Shown: positions 43,601-54,200 of the stretch, in pieces
How the letters are laid out: every line of letters begins with the position of its first letter
Position numbering within the stretch: the first letter of the stretch is position 1
NCBI GenBank assembly: GCA_964517465.1
Contig: CAZFEK010000025.1
Location: forward strand, 1 to 64,000
Source of the DNA: JACPUX01 sp964517465
Lineage (GTDB): Bacteria; Pseudomonadota; Gammaproteobacteria; Burkholderiales; Casimicrobiaceae
Direction of reading: 5' to 3'
Length of the DNA: 64,000 bases
The notes under the pieces: model-generated
The model's input: the letters and a program-made list of their open reading frames with translations, nothing else
Databases searched by the model: none
What the model was told of the DNA's origin: nothing
Translations under genes and position numbers: made by a program

Positions 43601-45242
43601 GCAGCGCGCGCAGGGCTTGGGCGTCGGCCGGGGTGGCCGGCACGAAACGCCAGGAGAGTTGCCCCAGCGCCAGCGCCGGCCAGTCGATTGCTTCGCTCCA
43701 GAGCGCTTCGTCACGCAGGCGGGCGAGCGCATCGGCATACACCCGCAGCCGCAGGCTTTGCCGCTCGCCGGCGGGCAGATCGGGGCCGGCAAAGTTCTGC
43801 GCGGTGACGGTATAGGGCAAGGCCAGCGGCAGCAGCGGCCAGGCCGGCGCTTCGAGGCGGGTTTGCCCCAGGAGATCGGCCAAGCTCGAAAGCCGGTTCT
43901 GAGTGGCGAAAGCATCGAGCCGCTGCGTGACTTGGCTCAGCGCTTGCGCCGCGACGCTGCGATCGAGGGCATCGAGCCGCCCGCGGCTCCAATCCCCGGT
44001 GGCGGCCGCGGTGAGTTGTGCGGCCAGCGCGTTGGCATCGAGCCCCAAGGCGCTGGCAAGATCAAAGCCGCCTTGCCGCGTTTGGAGTTTATAGGCGGGG
44101 TCGAGAAGAACCCAGGCGTCGCCCTGGCGGTGCACCGCGCCGCGCGAGGGCCAAACATCGACCCAGGCTTGCACCCAGGCGTGCTGGAAGCGCACGCTGG
44201 CGATTTGGCCGCCGGCGTAGCTCGCGTAGGGGGCCTGCCCGCTTTGGCGCAAAAGATCGAGGGCGGTGGCGGTGTCGGCAACCCCCAGCCATTCGCGCAA
44301 ACGGCTGGCGGATAGCTCCACTTCGCCGGTGGCAAAACGGGCGGGCACGTCGGCCGCGCGCAGGAGGGCGATGAGCAAGGACGCCTGGTCCCAGGCGTTG
44401 CCGCGCCGGGCGGCGAAGGTGCCGGCGGCGCCGAGTTGACTGCCCCGCCCGGGCAGGTAAGCGATGTTGCCGCGCACCCAGTTGTAGATCGCCAGCGGGG
44501 CGCGGTTCAGGGCTTGCGCCTGGGCGCGCAGGGCCGGGGTGAGTGGCGCATCGACGGTGGCAGCGAGGTCGGCGGCAGTCGGTGCGGGCAGCGGGGGAAA
44601 GACGAAGGGGGCGGCCTTGGCCGGGGTCGGCAGCGCGCCTCGCGCAGCGGCCCGCGGGCGTGGGGCCGGCGCAACGAGGCGGTTGTCGAGCAAAGCTTCG
44701 ACGGCGGCCAGCTCGCCTTCGGCTTGGGCCAGATCGCCGGGGGCCGAACCCAGCCGCGTGATGAGATCGCGCGTGCTCGCTTCTTGAACGGCGAGGCGCG
44801 TGAATTCCTCTTGGCGCCGCTGGGCCAGCAGCTCGGGAGCGATGCGCCCGAACTGGTCGCGGTAAGCGGCGTCAACTCGTTGCCGAGCATCCCCGAAGGC
44901 CTGCGGCAAGCGCTGCGCGACCGCCTGGCGCCGGTGCTCGAAGCTTGCCCCAGCGGGCAGCGCGGCGAACGCGGGCAGCGCCGCCAAGCCCCCGGCGAGG
45001 GCCAGGAGGAATCGGCACACGAGCCGCTGCGCGAGGGAGCCGGGCGCCGGTGCGGTTGCGGGCCGCGAACCGTTCTCACCCCCTTCCTCGGGAAGGGGGT
45101 TGGGGGGAAGGTCGATCTGCCCCCGCCGGGCCGCCCCAAGGGGGCGCGAACCTGACACCGGAGCGGACGCAGGCCGCGAACCGTTCTCGCCCCCTTCCTC
45201 GGGAAGGGGGCTGGGGGGAAGGTCGATCTGTGAGCGGATCAT
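37650..45242 (-). CDS. Giant Rhs/YD-repeat polymorphic toxin, Sec-exported
   Basis: A ~2530-aa protein. After repeat-derived residues comes a signal peptide (FLLALAGGLAALPAFAALPA), so export is by Sec rather than a type VI spike. A transglutaminase-like module (GNAWDQASLLIALLRAADVP near 279, QHAWVQAWVDV near 351, LLDPAYK near 377) has Ala for the catalytic Cys. Then come Ig-like segments, about 45 YD repeats (nucleotides ~41290-38400) and the Rhs core end NRFLYVGADPVDGRDPSG. The last ~173 residues are the toxin tip; FDILVKYRDKIVILEVKTG looks like a PD-(D/E)xK nuclease core. The start is uncertain: ATG 45242, TTG 45260 or GTG 45020. It follows the 3272-aa gene by tens of bases. Confidence 0.87.
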   Translation of the reverse strand: MIRSQIDLPPSPLPEEGGENGSRPASAPVSGSRPLGAARRGQIDLPPNPLPEEGGENGSRPATAPAPGSLAQRLVCRFLLALAGGLAALPAFAALPAGASFEHRRQAVAQRLPQAFGDARQRVDAAYRDQFGRIAPELLAQRRQEEFTRLAVQEASTRDLITRLGSAPGDLAQAEGELAAVEALLDNRLVAPAPRPRAAARGALPTPAKAAPFVFPPLPAPTAADLAATVDAPLTPALRAQAQALNRAPLAIYNWVRGNIAYLPGRGSQLGAAGTFAARRGNAWDQASLLIALLRAADVPARFATGEVELSASRLREWLGVADTATALDLLRQSGQAPYASYAGGQIASVRFQHAWVQAWVDVWPSRGAVHRQGDAWVLLDPAYKLQTRQGGFDLASALGLDANALAAQLTAAATGDWSRGRLDALDRSVAAQALSQVTQRLDAFATQNRLSSLADLLGQTRLEAPAWPLLPLALPYTVTAQNFAGPDLPAGERQSLRLRVYADALARLRDEALWSEAIDWPALALGQLSWRFVPATPADAQALRALLGNAATPPKAINPTGIQVQLERLRDGQAQPIAGPFALGRALVADFTLSEPGRDPREIAFPLIAGETRHWGWDLAGVEGGRLASVAALPQSTLGLVANGLPLLRQNVAGLSAALNGSARVPVPGLAGAYTWLEPELALGVAVKLHLTGLAVQEIGSDDPVAGGNASRHRWQVAQMAAQLAGSLPAQLGGQGISSAAAFAANVQAGQAVWTLDAAQSTTLAQLQLDKVLETRLADALAAGERVTVSGAETQLADWAGRGGAQLETSSGKGLGFAFGAGRTLAVNGQAVAGGAYGDLGALLAWASWVDPALLGPGANQLQAQSTQLATNLAAQHGNFLANPLSPALFGLIGGLTIDSQAGPRTPVPAQLPHFGLLAGPGLSALVSDTPAPQVTLTLDPTAIALGQSSALTGSVQTVKPLVSLTATLAGESAALSVNGDTFQARLTPNRSGVLKVEVRAEDSKGKVGLASATLAVNDPANTTAPVVRLTAPADNAELTLRTVVRGEVSSTALASWQLLAAPAGTVADDLPRWTELAAGTQNTQGELGAFDPSLLPNGLWHLQLVATDLAYRQSRSLITVEVLGGAKPGIFTVSFLDLEVEAGGIPIRVTRTYDSRRKNEALDFGYGWSVDTQHLKLQKNMATGLHWTVAPDPGNRLALCLKPAGKRKINITLPEGRVERFEAKAANECTQFQAPLPDIDFVALTGTTSTLTAINLPNLAVQGGMIYDMDALEPWNPKEFKLTTQEGYAYYLQENLGITRIQDPWGNTLDYTAHGIVHSNGQSVSFTRDGQGRIVAITDPTGKTIRYRYTSAGDLTSLTDRLSQTTTLAYDIKHPHLLTTFTDPRGIQLLKNVYDDSGRLIAQYDAQGERVDLARRDLDARQQTVVNRRGASTRYQYDERGNVTQITDAYGKVTSRSYDAQDNELTVTDPLGHSTSHTYDAVTQQKTTDTDPLGHRTSYAYDQQHNLTQTTDALDRVTQYTHDGRALTQLTDPLGQSTRFAYDAKGNLLSLTDPLGNKTSYQYDAQGRKTQETDAGGLTTKFTLDANGHVTQESRAVTTASGKQTLITQKTLDANGRILSETDPLGAVRQTTWTPFDQPATETDPLNRTTTHSYSERAERTATTYPDGTQEAFGYDAEGNKIAHTDRAGRSTQYVYDLLNRLTQTVYPDGATEQNEYDAAGRLIGSTDPLGRKTSFAYDAAGRKTSATDPLGQITRYAYNEVNDLTSVTAPDGAITRYEYDANHRRTQTTYPDGSKEAVAYDAAGRRTQLTAADGAVTKFAYDAMGRLTSVTDPLNKTTTYAYDELGRQTSQTDALGRVTKFEYDEASRLAQKTLPNGAVEKFSYDLAGNLVKHTLFDQTNISTTVDVNDRPAETSLPEGQTVTRSYTATGQVASVTDAHGTTTYQYDSRDRLTQVELPIGVILSYAYDAAGNRSEVTIKTPAANGKPAASYATRYSFDADNRLATVTSPTGEVTSFSYDAAGRRSQVTRPFGINTAYAYDSAGRLKTLTHAKGATALASFEVKRDAAGRITEQKETLSGQIKTRRFAYDTAGKLIDDDGSAFTYDAVGNRITGPQGAAVFDANDRLANQGSTTFTWDSNGRLTQQTSPTETREFTWNSLDRLLEVKLTPQGQAAQVTQYAYDADDHRIGITQGSGPNAQTTQLIVDANRTYAQVIAEREAQTQSIAALYTLGEDLLQLSRAGQGTFYHRVPLTDPLGAVRLLVDEAANITDSYTYDAWGNVTARTGSTPNPYKFQGEWQEESAGLVYLRARWYDPGVGRFLSVDPWQGEKQRPVSLNRFLYVGADPVDGRDPSGRVEVSFAGIGTAFNGAMAMATAGVRYGSVIYNRLAGKALENALAGFLRTHLPTGSLVAQRLLTGPGGPRVFDILVKYRDKIVILEVKTGIPAGGGAFGRLLGQIKTFSAPTNLVERGIVGTVERVIVVTAEEAVAIEATSARVLTELGSSSGPTVLNGAMNLVYELRTILSIL
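45046..45236. repeat. Two GC-rich repeats inside the rhs 5' end
   Basis: Two copies of the GCGAACCGT-CTC...CCCCCTTCC-TCG-GGAAGGGGG family seen four times at 1-345. On the minus strand they are open in the rhs frame and would encode QIDLPPNPLPEEGGENGSRP twice. Whether they are translated depends on which start is used. Confidence 0.85.
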
Positions 45243-45284
45243 GGTTTGGGTAGTACGCAAGAGGTTTTTGGGGTCGCAGGTCGA

Positions 45285-48200
45285 TCAGGCGCCATCGTCG
45301 TTCGCCGCATGCAGGCGCTCGATGCGCCGCCGCCGCGCCAGCACATACACAAGCAGCAACGCCAAGCCCAGCAGCAGTAGCGGCCAGCCGCCAGCGAGCA
45401 CGGGAATGGGCACGGCGTCGTGATGGTCGGCGGCGCTGATCACCCAGGGGGCGGTGGCGCTGCCCACTTGCAGCAGCACCGTTTGGCTCGCGCCTCTTTG
45501 CAGGGGCGCGCGGCCTTGGAGGGTGAGCTGGTCGCCATCTTGCACGCTGATCGGGCCGGGCACGAAGCCTTCGGTGAGGCTCGCACCGCTCCTCTTGGCT
45601 TCGAGTTTGCCGCCGCTGACACTGGCGCTGGCGCTGCAGCCGGGGTTGAGGCCCGCCAGCGCGATGGTGCTGCTAGTGACCAGGGTGTCGGGCGCGGCGG
45701 TTTTGCTGGCCAGGGCCGGCAACACCGCGGTGCCGCACACCGGCGCTTCGGCGTTCACGACCCACGAGGTGCTCGCGCTGCCGACGCTGAGCTGCACCGT
45801 CTTGCTGGTGCCGCCTTGCGCCGGGGTGGTGGTTTGTAAGGTGAGCTGGTCGCCGTCTTGCACCGTGACCGGGCCGGTGACGAAACCGCCCGTGAGGCTC
45901 ACGCCGTTTCGCTTTGCTTCGAGCTTGCCGCCGCTGACACTGGCGCTGGCGCTGCAACCGGTGTTGAGGCCCGCCAGGGTGATGGTGTTGCTGCTGACCA
46001 GGGTGTCGGGCGCGGCGGTTTTGCTGGCCAGGGCCGGCAACACCGCGGTGCCGCACACCGGCGCTTCGGCGTTCACGACCCACGAGGTGCTCGCGCTGCC
46101 GACGCTGAGCTGCACCGTCTTGCTGGTGCCGCCTTGCGCCGGGGTGGTGGTTTGTAAGGTGAGCTGGTCGCCGTCTTGCACCGTGACCGGGCCGGTGACG
46201 AAACCGCCCGTGAGGCTCACGCCGTTTCGCTTTGCTTCGAGCTTGCCGCCGCTGACACTGGCGCTGGCGCTGCAACCGGTGTTGAGGCCCGCCAGCGTGA
46301 TGGTGTTGCTAGTGACCAGGGTGTCGGGCGCGGCGGTTTTGCTGGCGAGCGCGGGCAGGGTCGCGTTGCCGCAAACCGGGGCCGCGGCGTTCACGACCCA
46401 CGAGGTGCTCGCGCTGCCGACGCTGAGCTGCACCGTCTTGCTGGTGCCGCCTTGCGCCGGGGTGGTGGTTTGTAAGGTGAGCTGGTCGCCGTCTTGCACC
46501 GTGACCGGGCCGGTGACGAAACCGCCCGTGAGGCTCACGCCGTTTCGCTTTGCTTCGAGCTTGCCGCCGCTGACACTGGCGCTGGCGCTGCAACCGGTGT
46601 TGAGGCCCGCCAGCGTGATGGTGTTGCTAGTGACCAGGGTGTCGGGCGCGGCGGTTTTGCTGGCGAGCGCGGGCAGGGTCGCGTTGCCGCAGACCGGGGC
46701 CGCGGCTTGGGCAGTAACGCGCCAGGGTGCGCTCACCGTGCCGGCGGTGAACGCGACGGTGGCCATTTGGCCGGCCGCGGCCGGGGCGGTGACGCGCAGG
46801 CGCACTTCGTCGCCATCTTGCACCAGGGTGGGGTCCTGGGTGTAACCCAAATCTCCGGCGGTGAGGACGGCGCCGTTGCGCAGAACTTTGTAGGCTCCCA
46901 CGGTGATGTTGGCCTGCACGCTGCAGCCTTCGCCCATACCGGCGAGCACGATGGCGTTGCTTTCGACTTTTTTGCCGGTTTCGGCGGTTTGGTCGCTGAA
47001 GGCGAAGGGCGCAGGTGCGGCGCAGGGGCGCACTTCGGTGGTCACTTCGAAGGGGGCTTTGAAACCGGCCACAGTGACGGTGGCGGCGGTTTTGGTGCTG
47101 TACGCGCCGGCGGCGGTGTGACGTAGACTGATCTGGTCGCCGTTGTTTACGGTGCCGGGTGCGGCGGTATAGGCGGCGCCATTGAGGCTGTATTCGCCGT
47201 TGGCGACGCTGATCGGCTGGCTTCCCGCCAGGCCTTCGAGGGTGACGGGGTTGCTGGTCTGCACCGAAAGGCGCGGCACGCCCAGCTTCGGGGTGAAGGC
47301 GAAGGGCAAGAGGGTGGTCACCTGGAAAGCGTCTTGCGCCAGCGCCACTTCGCGTCCGGCGACGTCAGCAAAAAGTGCTGCCACGAAGAGCTTACTGGCC
47401 GCACTGGCGGGCAAGGGGGCGTCGCCCGTCTCCCAACTGTGCCGCTGCTGAAACTCCGCCAGCGTGGCCAAGGGCGTGGTGGCCTGGAACTCGCGGCGCA
47501 CCACACCGGTGGCCGCCTCCAGGACGCGCACTTTGAGCGGCAAGGCGGCGTAATCGGCATTGCCCCGGTTGGCCACTTTGAAGGTGAGGCCCACCGGCTG
47601 GCCGTATTGCACCAGGGTGCGCTCGGCTTTGATTTCGCCGTAGAGTCCGCTGGTGCTTTGGTTGCCGGGCAGCACGCGGTAGGGGGCGGTCTTCTCATCG
47701 AGGACTAGGCCGGCGGCGTCGAGCACTTGCTGCACCACGGTGTAAGGCCCCGCCGGAGCACGCTGGAAACTGTGCACGTTGGCGCGCCGCAATTCGGCGC
47801 CGGCGGTGAGCTGGGCAATGGGCAGCGTCTTCTTGAATACCACTTCGCCGGCGACGTTGCGCGTGGTGAGCACCAGGCTGAGGTGGTCAAAGCTCATGTT
47901 CGCGCTTTGATTCAGCACCCGCGAGTAGATGTTGACCCGGTCGTTGCCTTCGTACTCGGCGCGGTCGAGCGCGAGCTCGCCGGTGACGGCGCCAATGGCG
48001 CGGTCTTCGGTGACGCGGAAGGTGGCGCTGCCGCGCGCCAGAGGCTGGCCGCTCTCACTGAGTTCGGCCTTGACGGTGTACACCCCGGGCAGAATGGTGC
48101 CGATGGGCAGTTGGCCGTTCACGTCCAGCACGCCCGAGGGCGGCAAAACCACGGCTTGGCGTTGGAGGGTGGTGAGCGGGAAGCCGGCGGCGTCGAAGAC

Positions 48201-51200
48201 GCTGACTTCCAGGTCGCCGGCCACCACTGTGGGGTTGGGGTTGGTGAGCAGCGTGGTGACTTCTGCTGTGGCGTAGGCCGGGTAGGCGGCCTGGTCGGTG
48301 CTGACGCCGAGGTCGATCAGGTTGTCGACCTCCACCTCCGGAATGCTCAGAGGCACCTTGAGCTCGCCCGGCGCGAAGCTGTTCTTGAACAGCATGAAGC
48401 CTTCCGACAGGATGGGGCGGCTTTCGCCCAGCGCGAGCTCGGTGAGCTCGGTGTCGAAGCTCACGCTCAGTCCTTGCGGCGGGACTTCGCGCAAATTCCA
48501 GATGTATTCCGTGCGGCCGTCGGCTTTGGGGTGCGCGGCGATCCAGGGCGTGTTCGCATTTTTCAGGGTCTGGCCCGGGCGGGTGAGGAGGTGGGTTTCG
48601 ACACTGATCGAGCCGCAGGTGACAGGCATTTGCCAAATACGGCCGCCGCTGTAATCGGTCCACATCAAAAGGCGCGAACCGAAGCGATCGAAGATAATGT
48701 AGTCCATATCGGTGAGGTCGTAATGGACTTTGCGGCCGTCGAGAACGGCAGAGGCGATACGGCTGCGACCCCCCACTTGGGCCAGGATATGTTCTTCACC
48801 ATCTTGGTCCAGCGGTTGCCAGTGCGTGGGCGTGAGGTAGTAATTCTCGCCGCAGTCGGCCGTCAAGGCCATGCCTTCATACTCGAAGATCGGCTCTTTC
48901 GTGAAGTCCGAGCCGTTGTGCAGCGTCGTGACCTCACCCGCGGGCGTAATACGCGTAACCGTGTGCTGGTTGTTCAAGACATAGACGTTGTCACGCCCAT
49001 CGGTGGAGATGCCTACGGGACTGGGCAGACCGGAGGTGGTCACGGTGGAGACGGCCCCAGCCGGCGTGATTTTCAAGAGCTTGTGGGGCAAGGCGACGAG
49101 CACTTCGTCGTTCCGGTTGACCGCCAAGCCCGCCGGGGTGTCGCCCAAATTGCCGACGACGACCGTGGCGCTGCCATCCGGAGCAAACCGGACGATCTGG
49201 AAGGGGCCCGTGCTGCTGGTTCTCACCGGCGCATAAATCTGCTCCGCGGAGTCTATGGCCAGCCCCATGCCGAAAATGTGGCTGCCGCCGACTTGGCTGC
49301 TTTGGCCCGAAGGAGCGATCTTGTTGAGGTGGGTGGCATCGGTGACATAGAGATTGCCGGCGCGATCCGCCACCATGCCCTGCGCCCGCGGCGTGCTCAC
49401 CGTGGGTTTGATCAGAGCGACCTCGACGCGCGCAACGGAGTTGAAGTCCGCGCCGGTGACTTGCAGGGTCACCGGCAGGCTTTGCCTGCGGGGTGCAAGG
49501 CGCGTTTTGCTTGGGGCCAGCGATGCGGTGGCATGCGGACCAACGTGCAGACTGCCTTCGGGCTGACCCGGCACCCCCTCGCGCGTGACCAGGGCGCGAT
49601 AGTCGCCGCCCCAAGGCGGGATCCAGCTGCCCAGGTCGAGTGCCCTTACACCCTCGGCCGCAGGCATGGCGGGCATGGCGATGCGGCGCTCGAGCACCAC
49701 GCTGCCTGGCGGCGGCGGCGGGGTCGATTCGATTAGGCGAACTTCAAACAGCCGCGGCACGGGAACTGTGGCCGCCAGGTCAGCACCGATGGTCAGCTTG
49801 TCGCCACTGTCGTGCATCGCGATGCCGTGCAGATTCGCTTTGTCGACTGCGGCGGGGATGCCGAGGGAGGTGACCACGCCCTGACGGGTGATGGCGGTAA
49901 GGCTCCCCTGGTCGCCGCTGACCCAGAGGCGTTGCCCGTCAGGGGCGACGGTGAGCGCACGCACCGGCGGCAAACCCCCGGCAAGGGTTCGCATAGCGCC
50001 GTTGCGCCACTCGGTGACCGTTCCATTGCCACTATTGGCGACAAAAACGCCCCCATCGGCCAGGGCGCGAAGCCCCGTCGGTGCATTGAGACCGCTGGCA
50101 AGCACCGCCCACCGATCGTTGGCGAAGCGCATGAGCTGATGAAAACTGCCGCTCAACACCAGGGCATTGCCCGCATCGATCAGAATACCGTTGAGGGAAT
50201 AAGCGGCTCCCGATGCGGTAACGAGGGTACCTGCACCATTGGCGGCGAAGCGAACGATCTGCGAAGAATTCCCTGCCCAAAGCTGCCCGGCATCGTCGAA
50301 GTAGAGCCAACCCGGTTGGTTCATTCGCCCAAAGACGGTCGGCGATGACAAGGGCGCGGCACCCGCGGGAAAGCGAACGATGCTATTGGCTTCCGCGCTG
50401 GCGACGTAGAGCTGGTCCGCCGCGTCGAAGGCAAGACCGGTGGGCCGGATGATTCCGGCATAGGCAGCCACCTGCTTCCAGGAGGCGTCGAAAACGCGCA
50501 CCTGCGAGTCTGACGCACTGGCGATGCTGACCGTACCACTCGGATGTGCGGCAATGAGCCCGAAACTGCTTAGGCCGTCCAGCTGGATTCGCTGGTTCCA
50601 GGCTTGGCCGTCCCAAGCGTAAATGGCGCTGCCGGCAGCGGCAAGCAGGGTGCCCGTCGCCGTAGCGGCCAGATCGGTGAAGTGGGCTACCGACCTCTTG
50701 ATGGGATAGCTGCCCGGAGCGGCGCTGAGGCTAAAGAACCCGTTCACCGCAAAAAACCAATACTGGGTGCCGTCCCAAGTAACGCGGGCGGGGTAGAGGA
50801 AGCCACTGAAGCGTTGAACTTCGGTGCCCCCGGCATCGTAAACCGCGAGCTCGTGGTCGGATGGCAAGGTCAACCACAGCTTGCCCAGACCGTCTAGGGT
50901 CATGCCGCTGGGATAGACCCCGGTTTTCACCACGGTTTGTGCACCGCTGACCGGATCGACGGCCAAGATGCGACCGCGATTGCTGGCGACCAGGGGTCGG
51001 CCGTCTTTGGCCACGCCCAGCGCGCTGGGCACGTCGTAGTCGGGCGCGACGTTGAAAGTGCTCAATATCGTCAGGCTGCCATCGTCGCCCAAAACATAGA
51101 GCTTGTTGGCGTTGTCCAGCACGTAGGCCCTGCCTTGCGCGTTAGCGGCAACGCGGCTCACCGTAACTGGCAAAGCCGTGGGCGGGCTGAGATTGCCCAG

Positions 51201-54200
51201 CCGGTCGAGGCGATAGAGTTTCGAGGCGTGGTCGATGAGGACGATGTCTCCGGCGCCATTAAGCGCCATGCCCATGGCATAGAAGGAGAGACTTTTGATC
51301 TTCACCGCGTTGCCGTTGTAGTCGACGCGGTGGACCTCATACCCGCTCACCGCGAACACTGCGCCCCCCGCCGGGTCTGGAACCATGAGCCGGGGCGCCA
51401 GGCCGGTGCGGATGACACGTCCTTGCCCCGCTTCGAACAGGCTGAGGCCGCTTCCGTTGGCAAGCAGAATGCGGTCGTTCGCGTCGACCGCAACCATGCC
51501 CGGATACTCCACCAGGCTCGGGATGCGCTCCATCGTTCCGCCGGTCGCGTCGAGCCGGGTGAGTCGATGTGCGGAATATTCGGTCACGAGATGTTGAACA
51601 CTCGCGCTGGCAATGCCTACTGGGCCGGTGAGCCCGGTGGCGAAGCTTGTGAGCTCGCCCCCGGCGGCGCGCAGCACTTGACCTTTGGACTGTTCCACGA
51701 CCAGCGCCGCGCCGCTCGCGTCGATGGCCATACCTTGCGGGTTCTGCAAGCCCTGGGCGACGACGCGCGAGCTCCCGTCGATGTCGAGCAGCCGCAAGGT
51801 GCCATCGGCATTGGCGAGGTAGAGTTTTCCCACGGCGTCGTAGGCCAGAGACCGCGGTCCGTTGGCAAGACCCTGGGCGTAAAGGCTCACGGTGCCGTCG
51901 GGAGCAACACGCCGAATGGTGTGGTCGTCGGCACAGGTGACAAAAAGCTGGCCTTGGCGGTCGAAGCGCAAGTCCGTGGGCCCTTTGAGCCCCGTGGCAT
52001 AGGTGCTCATTTGCCCCGCGGGAGTGAAAAGCCGGATGCTGCCGTCCCCGGCGTTCGCGACCAAGAGGTTGCCGGCGGCATCCAAGGTGATGCCTCGGGG
52101 CCGGTTGAGCCCGCTGACAAAGGGTTTGATTTGGCCGTCAGCGGTGATGCGAACAACGCTCCCATCGCCATTGTTCGTGACCAGCAATTCGCCTTGGGCG
52201 TTTTTCACCATGGCGGTGGGCTGCGAAAGACCGCTTTCCCAGAGCAGCGATTCGCTGCCGTCCGCGCCGCGTTTGATAAGGCGGTGCGCGGTGCCCAGGC
52301 GGCCGACCAGAAAGAGCTGGCCCAGCTCGTCTTGATATATGCCGGTAACGAGGTCGAGCTCGGTGAGGGTATTTCGCATCAAGCTTCCCTGCGCATCACC
52401 ATGCCAAAGTTGGCGCCCGTTGCCGGCAACCCAGAAGCCGCCTTGGCCATCGACCGTAATCGCGTAGAAAGTGGGGACGTTGGGCGCGCCCTCCGGCACC
52501 CGCGCGACCAGGGTGATTTCGCCCAAGGGGCTGACCCTGAGGATGCGGCCATCGTTGTATTGGCCGCTGATGACGTAAACGTTGCCCTGCGCATCGCGGC
52601 TCATACCCTTGAGCGTAGGCAAGCCCGACAAGCTGGGACCCGCCGATGCGCTGACCTCGATCGGCGGTGCGTTGCTCTGCTCCGGGTGCGCTAAAACGAT
52701 TTGCAGCTTCAGGTCGCCCGCGGCGATCGCTTGGTTACCCAGGTTACTGAGCTGGGCGCGGAAATTCACCGGCGTATTGGCGGCCGCATGGGTGAGGGGC
52801 GGGTCGACCTCGATGCCGCCGCTCAAGACCGCGGTGGATTCGATTTCGAAGCTCGTGGCCGCCTCGGCCAGCGCCCTGCCGCTGGGGTCGAAAACGCGAA
52901 GTCCGACGGCGTAGCTGCCGCCCGCAAGGCGCAAGAGCAGTTCGCCCATTTCGAGAGTGATTTGATCGCCGGCCGAGATGTTGACCGGAAGGTTGGGCGG
53001 GTTGTTTCCCAGCCCGTGCGCGTTGGCGGCGAGCTGCATGATCAGTTGACCTTGCGGGTCAAACACCAGGGCATCGACCACCACCGCGGCGGCTTGGGTT
53101 CCGGTATTGGCGATCGTGGCCTCGAGTTCGAGGCTCTCCGACGGCAAATAACGCGCCTTGCCCGGCTTTAGGGACTTGACGTAGATGCTGCTTGCGGCCA
53201 CGCGCTGCAGACGCAAATCGAGAACGGCTTCTCCAGGCTGGGAGAGCTGAACGTTATGGAGCAGCGGCACGTAACCCGCGGCGGTGACGCTGAGTTGGTG
53301 GATGCCGGGCGCCAAGCCTTCCAGTCGATAGCGGCCGGCGGCGTCGGTGCTGGCCGTCTTGCCGCCCAAACTGACTGCGGCTCCCACCACGGGCGCGGTG
53401 CCGTCGGCATCGCGGACCGTGCCGGTCAGCGAGTAGTTGGCGAGCTTAGGTTCCAGTCCGATGTCGCCCAGCGCATTGTTCCCCGGAGCAAGAAGCACAT
53501 TGAGTAGGCGATCACCAAATCCGCTGGCGACGAGTTTAAGCTCGAAACCACCGGGCTGCAGGCTGCCCAGTTCAAAGGCGCCCGTAGCCCCGCTTTGCGC
53601 AGAGACTGCGCCGGTGCTCACACTAGCTCCGGCAATCCCGACCCCCGACTTGGCATGGACAACTTTGCCCGCCAACTTGGTTGGCGGGGCGGACCCCCAC
53701 CAAACCGGATAAAGCGTGGGCGAGAAGAGGTAGGTCTGGCCCGGTAGCAAGTTCAACTCGGGAACCGCCGCCGGCTGGTAGTTCAATAAGGTGGCCTGGA
53801 TTCGATAGCTACCCGCGGGAACTTGAAGCGTATAGCGGCCGGCAGCATCGGAGAGAACCCCCGCTCCGCCGACCGAAACGAGGACTCCGGCAAGCGGCCC
53901 TCCGGCCGTATCGTGCACTGTGCCGGCGACCTCGGCCAGCAGCGTTGCGGCGCGCAGCCTGATGGTCGCCAGTTGGGTGGTTTGGCCGGCCTCCACCGTG
54001 GCAGCACTCGTTGCGTCAGCAAAACCCGCCGCTTGGATAAGGAGTGTATGGGTTCCCGGCGCCATTCCAGCAAGACGGAAACTACCATCGCTGCGCGTGC
54101 TTACCGACTGAGCGCTTGCCCCTCGAACCGAAACCGAGGCACCGGCGATCGGCGCGCCGCTGCTGTCCGCGACCACGGTGCCCGCGATGTCGCCATGAAC

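Noticed and set aside
47727..49736. 669-aa plus-strand frame antisense to the giant gene
   Set aside because: Composition is that of an antisense GC-rich frame, while the minus-strand frame is continuous over 9.8 kb with clear repeats and a signal peptide.
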